From positions 139,241-203,240 of the forward strand of contig JBDWSF010000037.1 in assembly GCA_039985655.1 (NCBI GenBank): DNA of 64,000 nucleotides. The letters are read 5' to 3'. This DNA comes from Postechiella sp039985655. Lineage in GTDB: Bacteria > Bacteroidota > Bacteroidia > Flavobacteriales > Flavobacteriaceae. The notes beneath the pieces are model-generated. The model had not been told where the DNA came from. It saw only the letters and a list, made by a program, of their open reading frames with translations, and ran no database searches. The position numbers and the translations under genes were made by a program. Shown one piece after another: positions 18,281 to 28,051 of this stretch. How positions within the stretch are numbered: the first letter of the stretch is position 1; each line of letters starts with the position of its first letter.

Positions 18281-19762
18281 TTAATTTTTAGTTAAAGTTA
18301 GCGCATCGAAATTGAGAGCTGGATTCCTCATTTCTACTTTTAATTCATAAACCCCTGCTTCTAATTCAATCTCACCGCCTAGTTGGTTCGTATAACTACT
18401 CCAACTTCCTGTTCCTGTAGCTTGAAAAACTAATTTTTCTTCTTCATCAAACTTTAAAACTAATTGACCAACTGTACCATTCTGAGAAGATATTGAAAAA
18501 TTAACCGTATAAGATCCTGTTTCTAATACCTCTACGGTATAAGCTAACCATTCACCATCATTAGTCCAACCCACATTAAAACCAGGAGAAGGACCTCCAC
18601 TAATGTCTACGCCTTCATCTCTATAAGTGTTACCTCTGTTATTAGTATCTTTATCACTATACGCTACACCTGCACCACCTGTATTATAATTTTCTGCTTG
18701 CAAGGTTCCTGGAAACTCTATTATCCCATCATAAGTTCCCGAAAGGCTTATTATTTTACTAGTAGTTTCTATCGTTAAATTATAAACCCCTGGAGCTGTC
18801 GTTACTAATTGAAAATTATCATTCCCATCATCACTTACTTTCATTAAGGCTGAAACCACATCGAAAGAAGAAAAACCGTATTGTTCTTCTGACGATAAAC
18901 TAGGTTCTTTAAAAGCTCTAAACACCTCACCTGCACTAAAACTAATATTCTGAGCAACATATTTACCTGGCTCAACAGCTGCTATGGTAATAAACGAAGA
19001 TTCGTCCCACCCTGTAGACTCTGCTAGCAAATAAATAGGGTCAAGTGCAAAATCTTGTGGAACAAATGTTATTTCCCCTATCAAAGGCGTCGTATCCAAG
19101 ATAGCATTGCTGTCAACGATTGGACTAAAACTCATTTTGTATGAAAGTGTATAACTTTTATTTACATCTAAATTAGAAGCTTCAATAATTAATACGCCGT
19201 CCTCAACATTATTTTCATCAGAAATATCAGATGTAATTTCATTTCCATTTTCATCAGTTAAAGAGAACTCTAATCCATCTTTATACTTCATAACATCATT
19301 GTTTAACGCTTTCCAACTGAAGGTTAGACTATTTACATTGACACCATCTGTAGGTGTAACAATTGGTTTAGACAAAAACATATTTCTAGCTATCCAATCT
19401 TTAGAAACTGGAAGTAAATCTGCATAAAGTTTTACCGATTGGTTATCATTTACATCTATACTAAATATTTCGAAGTTATAAGGCTGTCCAGAATCAAGTT
19501 CTGTTACCACAATAGTATCTATAGCCGTATCAAAAACAATCTCTTCTGTTCCATAATTTATTATTGTTTTGTTGGCTTTATTGTCTGTAGGTTTTTCCCA
19601 TGCCATGTAAACTTTTTCTATACCTATGTAAGTTCTTAAACTGTCTATCCTACCTGGGTATATTGTTTCTGTAAGGTACTCGCTGTGTTTATCATTTAAA
19701 TCATCACAAGAAAAACAAACCATTAAGAGCATGGTTACTATAATTAAATTACTAAATTTCAT
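18281..19762 (-). CDS. PUL lipoprotein: DUF4998-type N-terminus, SusE/F-like middle, C-terminal CBM6
   Basis: 493 residues. The signal sequence ends in a lipobox (MVCFSCDDLND), so the protein should be lipidated and outer-membrane bound. Residues 20-110 (LTETIYPGRIDSLRTYIGIEKVYMAWEKP in short form) match the DUF4998 pattern common in PUL lipoproteins. A fibronectin-like stretch follows, then a SusE/SusF-like domain near 235-335 (YLLAESTGWDESSF). A CBM6 covers about 351-493 (LQAENYNTGGAG, NDGEWLAYTVEV). It likely captures glycan at the surface for the SusCD pair. It is fourth in the SusC operon, 48 bases after the previous gene. Confidence 0.8.
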   Translation of the reverse strand: MKFSNLIIVTMLLMVCFSCDDLNDKHSEYLTETIYPGRIDSLRTYIGIEKVYMAWEKPTDNKANKTIINYGTEEIVFDTAIDTIVVTELDSGQPYNFEIFSIDVNDNQSVKLYADLLPVSKDWIARNMFLSKPIVTPTDGVNVNSLTFSWKALNNDVMKYKDGLEFSLTDENGNEITSDISDENNVEDGVLIIEASNLDVNKSYTLSYKMSFSPIVDSNAILDTTPLIGEITFVPQDFALDPIYLLAESTGWDESSFITIAAVEPGKYVAQNISFSAGEVFRAFKEPSLSSEEQYGFSSFDVVSALMKVSDDGNDNFQLVTTAPGVYNLTIETTSKIISLSGTYDGIIEFPGTLQAENYNTGGAGVAYSDKDTNNRGNTYRDEGVDISGGPSPGFNVGWTNDGEWLAYTVEVLETGSYTVNFSISSQNGTVGQLVLKFDEEEKLVFQATGTGSWSSYTNQLGGEIELEAGVYELKVEMRNPALNFDALTLTKN

Positions 19763-19810
19763 AATATTATATTTTTATATTAAAATAACATTTTACAGTA
19801 ATCCAAAATT

Positions 19811-21139
19811 TTAATTTGGATTACCATAAATAGATAATTCTGAGGCATAACAAGTTCCGTTAGCTTCGTCGAAACGTTGAAGGCCTCTATATTCCAAGTA
19901 TCTAAAAGGTTTTGTAAACCTAGGATCTTCTTCATAAGTAATGAAATGATGACCAGCTAATGCTTCTTGTTCTGCTTCAATCTCATCAAATGGTTTAACA
20001 ATAATTGCTTTTCGTGCACGTTCCCAATTTATCTTATCATTACTTATCCATAATTCAAAGATCTCAACGTTTCCATTGTTGTAAGCATTTCCAGATTGAT
20101 CTTTACCATCTTTTATCTGATCCCAATCTTGTTGCCATACCCTAAAACGACTCATGACTACTTCTTCTCCTAAATCGATATAATAAGAAAACGGTATGCT
20201 TCCAGTAATACCTGTACTAAAAAAGTTCTTATTTCTTAGAATACCATCATCTAAAATTCCGTCCCAAAAGAATTGAATTTCACCTTCAGGGTTTCTCTCT
20301 TCTGCATTCCAATTACCTTGAAAACCACCTTCTTTTTCTGATCTAAGAACCGTTCGAGTCTGTGTTATTTCCACACCAAAGTCATCTAGTTCTACCCAAG
20401 TTTCATTCATCTCATCTGGAAGTAAGTCATTACTTAAAAAAGAAAACTTAGATTTATCTAGTAAAACATCTCCTAGTGGTGTTATGTTAAAAACTTTTGC
20501 TGATGTTTTATTCTCAAAATCGTCTTCAACAAAAACAGAAATATCTAGAGGTGTAGTTCCTAACCCATCAATTAAAATCTTTTCAGATAATAAGTTACTA
20601 GCAAATTTCTTATTTACTGTAAAATTATTTATGGTATAACTCACTCCAATAACGACACTCTCCCTTTCAGTATTTTCCCACTTAACAAAAACACTTGAAA
20701 AAGACGGAATGACCTCTACTGCATCTAAAACAAGCTGTGTTGTTGGTGTTAAAGGCGTTACCTCTTGAATTATTGGTTTAGATTCATTACCACTACGATC
20801 TACAGTAATAAGTTCTACAGTATATGGTTTTAAAGAACCTAAACCATCTATTTTTAAAGAATCGGTATAAAAGCTACTAGATCTAAAAATAGTTTTATCG
20901 TTATCTAGCTTATAAACAGCCTTTACAAGTAAAACATCTTCATCTCCTGGTACTTCATAGAAAAATGTTCCTCCGCCATTATTTGGTTTGAACGTTACAT
21001 TAGTAACTTCATCTGGAGGTGTAGTATCAGAACTTGTTTCATCGTCATTACAAGAATAAAGCACTATTAACATACCAAAGCATAAAAAAGTAAAAGACTT
21101 TATAATATATAACTTATAATTTATCATATTTTTTTTCAT
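19811..21139 (-). CDS. PUL lipoprotein of the DUF4959/DUF5126/DUF5000 type (surface glycan-binding candidate)
   Basis: 442 residues. The N-terminus is a lipoprotein signal with LIVLYSCNDDE. The body fits the three-domain arrangement seen next to many SusD genes: a DUF4959-like Ig domain (PPDEVTNVTFKPNNGGG), a second Ig-like domain near 130-215, and a C-terminal discoidin-like DUF5000 region with IPFSYYIDLGEEVVMSRFRV and FRYLEYRGLQRF. It is 24 bases downstream of susD, so it is the expected position of a surface glycan-binding protein. Ligand is unknown. Confidence 0.8.
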   Translation of the reverse strand: MKKNMINYKLYIIKSFTFLCFGMLIVLYSCNDDETSSDTTPPDEVTNVTFKPNNGGGTFFYEVPGDEDVLLVKAVYKLDNDKTIFRSSSFYTDSLKIDGLGSLKPYTVELITVDRSGNESKPIIQEVTPLTPTTQLVLDAVEVIPSFSSVFVKWENTERESVVIGVSYTINNFTVNKKFASNLLSEKILIDGLGTTPLDISVFVEDDFENKTSAKVFNITPLGDVLLDKSKFSFLSNDLLPDEMNETWVELDDFGVEITQTRTVLRSEKEGGFQGNWNAEERNPEGEIQFFWDGILDDGILRNKNFFSTGITGSIPFSYYIDLGEEVVMSRFRVWQQDWDQIKDGKDQSGNAYNNGNVEIFELWISNDKINWERARKAIIVKPFDEIEAEQEALAGHHFITYEEDPRFTKPFRYLEYRGLQRFDEANGTCYASELSIYGNPN

Positions 21140-21163
21140 AATTATTCTTACTTAATTAATAAT

Positions 21164-23104
21164 TTATCTATCCCAACCTGGGTTTTGGATTAAGTTAGAG
21201 TTTAGTCTTAATTCGTCTAATTTAATAGGAAATAAATAATCGCGCGGCGTTATCCATTCACGTGTTTGTTTTGTTGTCAATTTGTAAAATTCACTCGTTA
21301 AACTTTTCTCAACATTCCAACCAAGAATTGGTGCTTTAAAAAACTCAGATGCACGTTTCCATCTACGAATATCATCATAACGATGCCCTTCAAAACTTAA
21401 CTCGATCAACCTTTCTGTTTGAATAATATCTCTTAATCCAACTTTATCTGTATGTTTTCCTGTATTATTAACAATATTAGCATCACTATATACTGTTTCA
21501 ATATTAGGAATCCCTGCCCGCGTTCTAATAATATTTAAATCATCATAAACACGTTGTTCTGGTCCACTATATTCATTACGAGCTTCTGCCCGCATAAGAT
21601 ATAATTCTGATAATCTCATTATTGCTCTAGGATAGAATGTCGTTGTTTGCCACCTTTGATCTGATGTTGTTTCTGGATGTCCAAACTTTTTTATACCAAT
21701 ACCTGTCCATAAATAATCAGTTGGATGAATTTTTCCTCCTGGGCTCTCACCATCTCGCATTTTTAAATTTTGCCTTACTTGTTGTGATCTCCAAATACCT
21801 CTATCTGTACCCAACCAAGCATAAAAGCGAGGTTCTCTATTTAAATATAGGTTAACTGTACGTTCAAGTGGCTGTAAATACCCTCTGAAATAATCATCAT
21901 CATCTGGTATTTCCCCAATGCTTAATCTATTATCATAATTAAATGTTTTGTCATTATTAATAGGAACTCCATTTTTAGTGTAAAATAATTCTGTCATACG
22001 ATGACTAGCCGCCATCCATTGCCAAGCGTTATTTGTCTCTAAGCTTCCTTCTAAACGAATACCAGTTGTTGTTTGAAAAGTATTACCAGTATTTCTATCA
22101 TCTATATTAGAAAGCCCCCAAATAAGCTCATTATTCCAAGGTTCTACAATAGCAAATCTTAGACTATATGCATACTTCATAACACCAGATTTTTCCCAAT
22201 CTTCAGCAGTGTCAAAAGCATAAGGCACTTCATTGTAAACGTACATTGATTTCCCTACAGTTAATGCCTGAGTAATAGCTTCTTCTGTAGCATCTAGTGC
22301 CAGTTTCCATTTTTCAGGGTCTTGTTCTAAATTAAAATAGGGTACGCCATCTTCATTTAAAAACGAGCTATAAAATTCAGAATTCCCATTAAAAAATGGG
22401 CTTGCAGCATACATAAGGATCTTAGCCTTAACACTCATTGCTATCGTTTTATCTATTTGACCATCAAATGATGGTGTTCTTCTATCATCCAAATCTGCAA
22501 TAGCTTCTTCAATTAAATTAAGAACATAATCAAAACATACATCTACAGTTTGTCTATACTGTTTTACTGATTCAGGGTCATCAGATGGTGTTAGATTTTC
22601 GTCGGCTATTATAATAGGTCCATACTTATTTATTAAGTAAAAGTGATAAAAGCCTTTAAGAAATTTAACTTGAGCAATCCAATCCGTTCTTTCTGATTCT
22701 GTTATATCTGGCACTTCAGAAATACTATTCAAAAATGTATTACAAACTCGTATACCATCATAAAGTGCTGTTCCCGCTAGTCTACCATCCCAAAAATTCA
22801 AAATAGGATCATTAGTACCTTGAAAACCACCTTTCATTAGGTTTATCCCTCTATTTCTATCAATATAATCTGGATCTAATCTTGGAAGAAATTCATCACC
22901 AGCGGTTTGCATGGTATTGTTTACATTGTCATTATAAGGCATGAAACTATAACAAGTCGCTAAAGCTGAAAAAGCTTTTGCTTTTGTTTGAAACAAATGT
23001 TCCACTTCTACCGTATTGTCTGGCACAACATCAAGATATTCTGAACATGATGCACCTAACAATAAAATTGCAAGGATTTTTATATATTTAATAAATTTTC
23101 TCAT
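21164..23104 (-). CDS. susD: SusD/RagB family outer-membrane glycan-binding lipoprotein
   Basis: 646 residues. A lipobox (LLGASCSEYLDVVPDN) is followed by the standard SusD N-terminus and TPR-like helices (AFSALATCYSFMPYNDN, QVKFLKGFYHFYLINKYG). The end holds the conserved RLSELYLMRAEARNEY, RTRAGIPNI and ERLIELSFEGHRYDDIRRW blocks. The protein forms the lid of the SusC transporter and binds oligosaccharide at the cell surface. It is 30 bases downstream of susC. It is longer than starch SusD (about 550) but typical for large-substrate PULs. Specificity cannot be read from the sequence. Confidence 0.95.
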   Translation of the reverse strand: MRKFIKYIKILAILLLGASCSEYLDVVPDNTVEVEHLFQTKAKAFSALATCYSFMPYNDNVNNTMQTAGDEFLPRLDPDYIDRNRGINLMKGGFQGTNDPILNFWDGRLAGTALYDGIRVCNTFLNSISEVPDITESERTDWIAQVKFLKGFYHFYLINKYGPIIIADENLTPSDDPESVKQYRQTVDVCFDYVLNLIEEAIADLDDRRTPSFDGQIDKTIAMSVKAKILMYAASPFFNGNSEFYSSFLNEDGVPYFNLEQDPEKWKLALDATEEAITQALTVGKSMYVYNEVPYAFDTAEDWEKSGVMKYAYSLRFAIVEPWNNELIWGLSNIDDRNTGNTFQTTTGIRLEGSLETNNAWQWMAASHRMTELFYTKNGVPINNDKTFNYDNRLSIGEIPDDDDYFRGYLQPLERTVNLYLNREPRFYAWLGTDRGIWRSQQVRQNLKMRDGESPGGKIHPTDYLWTGIGIKKFGHPETTSDQRWQTTTFYPRAIMRLSELYLMRAEARNEYSGPEQRVYDDLNIIRTRAGIPNIETVYSDANIVNNTGKHTDKVGLRDIIQTERLIELSFEGHRYDDIRRWKRASEFFKAPILGWNVEKSLTSEFYKLTTKQTREWITPRDYLFPIKLDELRLNSNLIQNPGWDR

Positions 23105-23134
23105 ATTTCTTTATTTTTTTTAAATAACTTAATG

Positions 23135-26100
23135 TTATAAAGAGGCTTGTATACCTAAATTAATTACTCGCTGTATTGGGTAACCCAATCCGTTACCTCC
23201 CATTTCTATATCCCATAAGTCAAATTTACTAATGGTAAATAAATTGGTAGCACTAGCATAAAATCTTAGCTTTTTTAAATTTAATTTCTTCAACACATCG
23301 TCAGGTAAAGTAAAACCTGTTTCTATATTTTTAAGCCTTAAAAAAGAACCATCTCTTAGCCACCAAGTAGATCTTTCAGTATTATTACCTACTTGAGCAG
23401 CAGATAACCTAGGCCAAAATGCATCTGGGTCTGGATTATTTATACTCCAAAAATCATTTGCTACAACTTGTAAAGCATTACGTCTGCCTACAAACGGAGC
23501 AATAGCTTCTGAATCTATGAAAAAAGATGATTGAGCAGATCCTTGAAAAAAGAAAGAAAAATCAAACCCCTTGTAGCCTGTAGTTATACCAAAACCATAA
23601 ATAATTTCGGGACTTGTTGGTCTACCTATAGCAACTTGGTCATTATCATCTATAAGACCATCTCCATTAATATCTTTATATTTAATATCACCCGCTTGAT
23701 ATGGACCAAATGTTTGTTCTGGAGAATTATCAATTTCATTTTGATCGACAAATAAACGTTCTGCCACTAATCCCCATTCTTGATTTACAGAATGCCCTCT
23801 ACGATCTTGATAATCATAAAGCTGTTGACTTTCGTTTTCAACGATTTCACTTGTTGCATAGGTAAATGTAGAACGTCCACTTATCCAAAAATCTTGATCA
23901 AAAGAATAGTTAAAATCTAAAGAGGCATCGATACCTTTAGACTTTGCTTTTCCTACATTTCCAAAAATATCTGCCGATAACCCTAAAGAACTTGGAATAA
24001 AATCACGTTGTAAATAAATATCTGATCTGTTTTCTTTAAAGAAATCTACATTAAAATTAATAAAATTGGCGATACTCATTTCTAAGCCTAAATTAAACTT
24101 CTCTGCAACTTCCCAAGTTATTAACGTATTTGCATACCTATCGACCGAATATCCAGAGTTAGAGTTTTGAAAATTACTTCCCCATGTATATCCATTTCCT
24201 GATGTGTTTACTTCTGATAAAAAGAAAAAACGAGCATCGGCTGAAGTTATATTATCATTTCCTACTAAACCATAAGTGAATTTTAATTTCATAGTATCAA
24301 TAACATCTTCTAAACCTTTCCAATACGATTCGTTAGACATTAAATAACCAAAACCTACTGCTGGAAAAAAACCATAACGTTCCTTATCTGCAAATTTCTC
24401 AGATCCATTATAGCCAAAATTAGCTTCAAATAAATACCTAGAGTCATAACCGTAGGTAAACCTACCAGAAATACCATTGTTACGAGACGGTAAAGTAGAA
24501 TATCTACCATTCCCTGTTCCTTGATTCATCTTTTCTTCAGCTCGACCAACCAATAAACCACTAACAGCGTGCTTCTCATTAAATGTTTTGTTATATAATA
24601 AACGTCCTTCAAAATAATTACGAGAATTAGAATCCCTAGAAACATTTGCGTCTCCTAAAGCTTCTGATCCATTTGTATTAATTTGTTCTAAAGTATAAGT
24701 ATCTGTAACTTGATCATAATCCTTCCATCTATAATAAAAAGGCTCATAGCTTCTTGTTGACGAAAACTCTCCAAAAGATTGAATTGTAAAGTTCCCTGTA
24801 AAGGTCAGGTTATCATTTATCTTTGATTCTAATGTCAATTGAGATAACACAGTAGTTGAAAAATAATCTTCAAATCCTTTCACACTTTCTGCATATGGAT
24901 TTACGAATTCTCCATTATCAGCATTACCAAATAAAATATGCCTAGTAAAAAGATTTGCTTCATCAGGCGCATAAAATTTAGGGAATTCAACAGGATTAAT
25001 AGACATGACACTTTCAAAAACATCTGCTCCAGATATAAGGGGAGTATTTGCTCTCCTAAAGTCTGAATTAATTTTCAAGCCTATCTTGGTCTTTGGACTT
25101 AATTTAATATTTAAATTAGAACGAAGATTATATTTATCTATTTGAATATTAGAATTAAAGTCATTCTTTTTATCGACAGATAAAAGTCCATTATCTCTGT
25201 TATAGGAAGCAGCTAAATAATAATTAACAACTTTACCTCCACCAGTTACATTTATATTATACCTCGTATTAATTGCTTGGGTTTTAAACAATTCATCATA
25301 CCAATTTACATTTGGATATGCGTAAGGATTCAGATTGTTTCTTGTGTTTTCAATACGTTGTGCAGAATAAAAACTACGCGCAAAAGGATTATCATTAAAC
25401 TGTGCTTGATTATACAGATTCATATAATCGACACCATCAAGGACTTCAGGTATTTGTGTTGGTTGAGAAAAAGTAGACTCATGTCTAAAAGAAATTACTG
25501 CTTTACCTTCTTTTCCTTCTTTTGTTGTTACTAATATAACGCCATTTGCTCCCCTTGCGCCATAAAGAGATGTTGCTGTAGCATCTTTCATTATAGAAAA
25601 ACTACCAACGTCGTCTGGCTGTACATTTGCAAGATCACTAGCCGTAATTTCAAACCCGTCTAAAAGAATAAGTGGGCTTTGCGAATGTCCAAAGGTTGTT
25701 ATTCCACGGACAAAAAACTCTGCATTATCTTGTCCAGGTTCTCCACTACGTTGATAAGATATCAAACCAGAAACTCGACCTGCTAATGCTGTAGTTAAAT
25801 TACTAGAAGGCACCTTAAGTTCACTTGGGTTTATAGTTGTGATAGATGCCACAACACTTTCCTTTTTTTGTTCACCAAAAGCAACAACTACAACTGCATC
25901 TAAAGCGGCCGAATCTTCTTTTAATGTTACATTAATAACATTTTGATCATTTATTATAATTTTCACATCTGAATAGCCTACATAAGAAAATATTAAAGTC
26001 TCTCCTTCAGACACTTTTAATTTATATCCACCATCGAAATCTGTACTTGTACCTTTTATTGTTCCTTCTACTAAAACACTTGCCCCAGGTAATGGCACTC

Positions 26101-26554
26101 CAAATTCATCTGTAACTATACCAGAGATCACTTTCTCTTGAATATCAAAACTAATATTGTCAACAGGTTTAAGGTTTTGAATTTTGTTTTCAGAATTTAG
26201 TTTTAAGATTATTTGCTTGTCAATAACTTTAAAAATGGTATTCGTGTTTACAAACAACTTCTTTAAAACCTTAGTAACATACTCATTTTCAGATTTTACA
26301 GATACTTTCTTCTTGTAATCAATATCATTATCACTATATAAAATCTTAAACTCTGTTAGAGATTCAATTTCAATTAAAACCCGTTCTATACTTACATTTT
26401 CAAGGTTCAGAGTAACTTTTGCCTTTTGAGAGTACAATTCATTAGCTTGAATTTGAAATAAAGAAACTATTAATAAAAAAGTAGTAAACTTCATTTTTAA
26501 GTCAAATTTTAATGGCAAAGGGACATACCTATCCACCATAAATGATTTTTTCAT
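23135..26554 (-). CDS. susC: SusC/RagA-type TonB-dependent transporter with N-terminal STN signalling domain
   Basis: 1139 residues. After the signal sequence (TFLLIVSLFQIQANELYSQ) comes an STN secretin/TonB domain at about 45-120 (VTLNLENVSIERVLIEIE). Next is a carboxypeptidase-regulatory-like domain at about 140-215 (ISGIVTDEFGVPLPGASVLV, FSYVGY), then the TonB plug (ALAGRVSGLISYQRSGEPG, GARGANGVILVTTK) and a beta-barrel ending in INLGIQASL. It imports oligosaccharides across the outer membrane with TonB energy. The STN domain is the part that contacts FecR, so this transporter can also signal. A fecR gene 234 bases upstream and a divergent ECF sigma gene complete that pathway. Confidence 0.95.
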   Translation of the reverse strand: MKKSFMVDRYVPLPLKFDLKMKFTTFLLIVSLFQIQANELYSQKAKVTLNLENVSIERVLIEIESLTEFKILYSDNDIDYKKKVSVKSENEYVTKVLKKLFVNTNTIFKVIDKQIILKLNSENKIQNLKPVDNISFDIQEKVISGIVTDEFGVPLPGASVLVEGTIKGTSTDFDGGYKLKVSEGETLIFSYVGYSDVKIIINDQNVINVTLKEDSAALDAVVVVAFGEQKKESVVASITTINPSELKVPSSNLTTALAGRVSGLISYQRSGEPGQDNAEFFVRGITTFGHSQSPLILLDGFEITASDLANVQPDDVGSFSIMKDATATSLYGARGANGVILVTTKEGKEGKAVISFRHESTFSQPTQIPEVLDGVDYMNLYNQAQFNDNPFARSFYSAQRIENTRNNLNPYAYPNVNWYDELFKTQAINTRYNINVTGGGKVVNYYLAASYNRDNGLLSVDKKNDFNSNIQIDKYNLRSNLNIKLSPKTKIGLKINSDFRRANTPLISGADVFESVMSINPVEFPKFYAPDEANLFTRHILFGNADNGEFVNPYAESVKGFEDYFSTTVLSQLTLESKINDNLTFTGNFTIQSFGEFSSTRSYEPFYYRWKDYDQVTDTYTLEQINTNGSEALGDANVSRDSNSRNYFEGRLLYNKTFNEKHAVSGLLVGRAEEKMNQGTGNGRYSTLPSRNNGISGRFTYGYDSRYLFEANFGYNGSEKFADKERYGFFPAVGFGYLMSNESYWKGLEDVIDTMKLKFTYGLVGNDNITSADARFFFLSEVNTSGNGYTWGSNFQNSNSGYSVDRYANTLITWEVAEKFNLGLEMSIANFINFNVDFFKENRSDIYLQRDFIPSSLGLSADIFGNVGKAKSKGIDASLDFNYSFDQDFWISGRSTFTYATSEIVENESQQLYDYQDRRGHSVNQEWGLVAERLFVDQNEIDNSPEQTFGPYQAGDIKYKDINGDGLIDDNDQVAIGRPTSPEIIYGFGITTGYKGFDFSFFFQGSAQSSFFIDSEAIAPFVGRRNALQVVANDFWSINNPDPDAFWPRLSAAQVGNNTERSTWWLRDGSFLRLKNIETGFTLPDDVLKKLNLKKLRFYASATNLFTISKFDLWDIEMGGNGLGYPIQRVINLGIQASL

Positions 26555-26594
26555 ATTTTTGCATTGTATTTAGTTGTTAATTAATTTTGGCCAC

Positions 26595-26640
26595 TATAAA
26601 AAATCGGAAGATGTTCGTAGCATCTTTCGTTTTTTTTTAA
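26595..26640. terminator. Bidirectional terminator-like hairpin between fecR and susC
   Basis: An 8-base stem (GGAAGATG with CATCTTTC, one G-T pair; loop TTCGTAG) at about 26607-26629 is flanked by a run of T on the plus strand (26631-26639) and by GATTTTTT on the minus strand. It lies after the fecR stop and before the susC start, so susC very likely has its own promoter rather than reading on from fecR. Confidence 0.55.
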
Positions 26641-26732
26641 ATTTGTTTTTAATAAATAAACAAACCCACATAGTGATTTTTTCGAGAATTTTTAATCGGC
26701 TTTTAAGTCATTTGTAGTTTTTTATTTAGTTA

Positions 26733-26789
26733 GTTGGTGTTGGTGTTGGTGTTGGTGTTGGTGTTGGTGTTGGTGTTGGTGTTGGTGTT
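26733..26789. repeat. Hexanucleotide tandem repeat, nine units of GTTGGT
   Basis: Nine perfect copies of GTTGGT cover 26733-26786 and a partial copy runs into the TTA that is the fecR stop on the minus strand (AACACC units in the coding sense). It begins right after the fecR stop codon, in the leader region upstream of susC. Such arrays change copy number by slippage. Confidence 0.9.
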
Positions 26790-27952
26790 TAATTAATTAT
26801 TACTTGATTGTTTTTAATACTATACGTTATCGAATAATTTTCGTTAAATGATTTAAGAACCTGATCGATGGTCTCAATATCAAAGTTTGCGGTAAAAAAC
26901 TTATCTCCTAAGACCTTATTATTATTAACAATATCGACATTGTAGTGGCGTTCTAGTATTTTTATTATTTCATTAAAAGTTGTGTGTCTAAAAACAATTT
27001 TGCCATCAATCCATGCAGAATATAACTCAACGTCTACCTTTTCGATTAATGCTTCACTATTTTTATTCCAAGTCGCTTTGTAACCAGGCTTTAAATCTAT
27101 TGCCGTTTCAACGCTATAAGCATTTCTTTTATCATATAAATTAACAGCCCCTTCAACTAATACAGTATTAACATTAATATCTTCTATATAAGATGATACA
27201 TTAAACTTAGTCCCTAATACTCGAATATTAACATCATTTGCATTGACAATGAACGGATGCTTTGCATCTTTTACTACATCAAAGAAAGCTTCTCCTTCAA
27301 CATAAACTAAACGATCTTTACCTTCTAGAAACTCGACAGGATATTTAAATGTCGTTCCCGAATTAAGAAAAACAGTAGTCCCTTCTGATAATTGTATTTC
27401 AAACTGCTTACCATAAGGCACATATAATGTGTTATAAACTAATTCTTGTTTCTTTGTATTATTTTTAGCTTTATAAACTATTTTTGTTTTATTCTGTGTA
27501 CCCAATATGGTTCCATCTTTATCTTTTACTTCAAATGTTTTTTCTTCATTTAAAATTTCAATTTTCCCATTATCTAATTGAAGCGTAATTGCTTCATTTG
27601 GAATATTTAATTTTGGCTGTTCTATTTTATTTCCAAAATATCCGTGTTGGTACCCATAACTTAAACCAAGAAATATGATGAATAGCGCTGCATATTTAAA
27701 AACAGTATTAAGCCTATATTTGTAGTAAAAGGACTTATCTTTTCGTATCTTCTTAAGTAATATTTTCTTAGATTCATCAGTTCCTAAATCATTTAAATTA
27801 TAGTTAAGAGCATAATTTGTTTGTATATAATCTATAAATAATAATTTATTTCTAGGAAAATTCAACCACTCCAAAAGCATAGACTCCTCATTATCAGATA
27901 TTGAGCTAGTAATATATTTGACTATGAGTTTTTTTATTTTTGGTTTTATCAT
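26789..27952 (-). CDS. FecR family anti-sigma factor
   Basis: 387 residues. The N-terminal 85 residues are cytoplasmic and would hold the sigma factor (SSISDNEESMLLEWLNFPRN). A single membrane segment lies near 88-106 (YAALFIIFLGLSYGY). The periplasmic FecR domain follows (YVPYGKQFEIQLSEGTTVFL, GKDRLVYVEGEAFFDV, FNVSSY) and the end is a DUF4974 region (TTFNEIIKILERHYNVDI). It should receive the signal from the STN domain of SusC and release or activate the ECF sigma factor encoded divergently at 28052. The architecture is that of Bacteroidota PUL regulators. Confidence 0.93.
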   Translation of the reverse strand: MIKPKIKKLIVKYITSSISDNEESMLLEWLNFPRNKLLFIDYIQTNYALNYNLNDLGTDESKKILLKKIRKDKSFYYKYRLNTVFKYAALFIIFLGLSYGYQHGYFGNKIEQPKLNIPNEAITLQLDNGKIEILNEEKTFEVKDKDGTILGTQNKTKIVYKAKNNTKKQELVYNTLYVPYGKQFEIQLSEGTTVFLNSGTTFKYPVEFLEGKDRLVYVEGEAFFDVVKDAKHPFIVNANDVNIRVLGTKFNVSSYIEDINVNTVLVEGAVNLYDKRNAYSVETAIDLKPGYKATWNKNSEALIEKVDVELYSAWIDGKIVFRHTTFNEIIKILERHYNVDIVNNNKVLGDKFFTANFDIETIDQVLKSFNENYSITYSIKNNQVIIN

Positions 27953-28051
27953 TTTGATACTTTAAGTTAGCATTCAATTAGTATAACAATGCCTATTTCT
28001 AAAACCCTACCTATTTTATTTTTTTTTATTAAATTTTAATTATAATTAAGA

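Noticed and set aside
26733..26789. CRISPR-like array reading of the hexamer repeat
   Set aside because: The units are contiguous 6-base copies without spacers, and no cas genes are present.
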